NCBI GenBank assembly: GCA_964030785.1
Contig: OZ034975.1
Location: 33,633,769 to 33,697,768 of the forward strand
DNA length: 64,000 nucleotides
Origin: Siderastrea siderea
Taxonomy: Eukaryota > Cnidaria > Anthozoa > Scleractinia > Rhizangiidae
Direction: 5' to 3'
Position numbers and translations under genes: made by a program. The stretch's first letter is position 1. The number at the start of each line of letters is the position of its first letter. The notes below the pieces were generated by a model, which was not told the DNA's origin, ran no database searches, and saw only the letters and a program-made list of their open reading frames with translations. Of the stretch, positions 63,901 through 64,000 are shown one piece after another.

Positions 63901-64000
63901 GGGGAGCAAATCAGCGCCTGTGAATGGCAATCCGATGGGGGCGCGACTCCAATCCGACAAGCCAGCCGATTCAGAAAAATCCATGACCGCTTCACAGATT
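61000..64000. other. No gene supported in the last 3 kb
   Basis: Short exon-like pieces exist: ATG at 61810 with a 39-codon frame, a GTTAGT donor at 61972, and a CCAG/GTGGGC pair at 62822-62872. None has a recognisable domain. C-, G- and T-runs and one GGAGTT...GGGGACCGGGGAATTCAC repeat-like stretch (63310-63420) are present. Confidence 0.4.

Overview
This is animal nuclear DNA, most likely from an anthozoan cnidarian such as a stony coral. The basis is AT-rich intron-rich sequence, a metazoan receptor tyrosine kinase split over many small exons, and a dense mix of Polinton, Penelope-like, BEL/Pao, APE-type LINE, hAT-like and MITE remnants. The species cannot be fixed from sequence alone.

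One host gene dominates. On the + strand from 5641 to at least 48987, 19 exons can be joined in frame into a receptor tyrosine kinase of about 1,075 residues without its last part. It has a signal peptide, four Ig-like domains, three fibronectin type III domains, a short linker, one transmembrane helix, a juxtamembrane CPRC segment and a kinase domain that stops before the final helices. The extracellular and transmembrane exons are phase 1-1, so whole domains can be skipped or duplicated. One further Ig exon (from 30434) is decayed. A 13-nt candidate microexon (44083-44095) would place a stop just after the membrane helix. The intron after exon 15 has a GC-AG donor. The last kinase exon was not found.

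1-5430 is a graveyard of elements: a Polinton-type DNA polymerase B fragment, a foldback repeat, a decayed LINE reverse transcriptase, an inverted copy of part of it joined to a BEL/Pao fragment, and a Penelope-like fragment split by a MITE with a visible target duplication. 5641-6916 holds the first two receptor exons. The 18.7-kb intron 6917-25572 holds foldbacks, a hAT-like remnant between inverted repeats (12941-15968), and copies of a composite repeat family with a tRNA-like module (16056-17975, 21043-21859; others at 26653-27529 and 38884-39676). 33092-36505 is a frameshifted LINE inside an intron between microsatellites. 37850-38470 is a tandem tRNA-derived SINE cluster.

Downstream of the last recognised exon are a 670-bp foldback (49119-49786), a 4.1-kb satellite array with a 370-bp unit and trimeric higher-order structure (52518-56655), a TTA-flanked MITE (57213-57398), nested TA-flanked MITEs (59526-60239) and a LINE 3' fragment (60362-60691). 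No other host gene could be supported.
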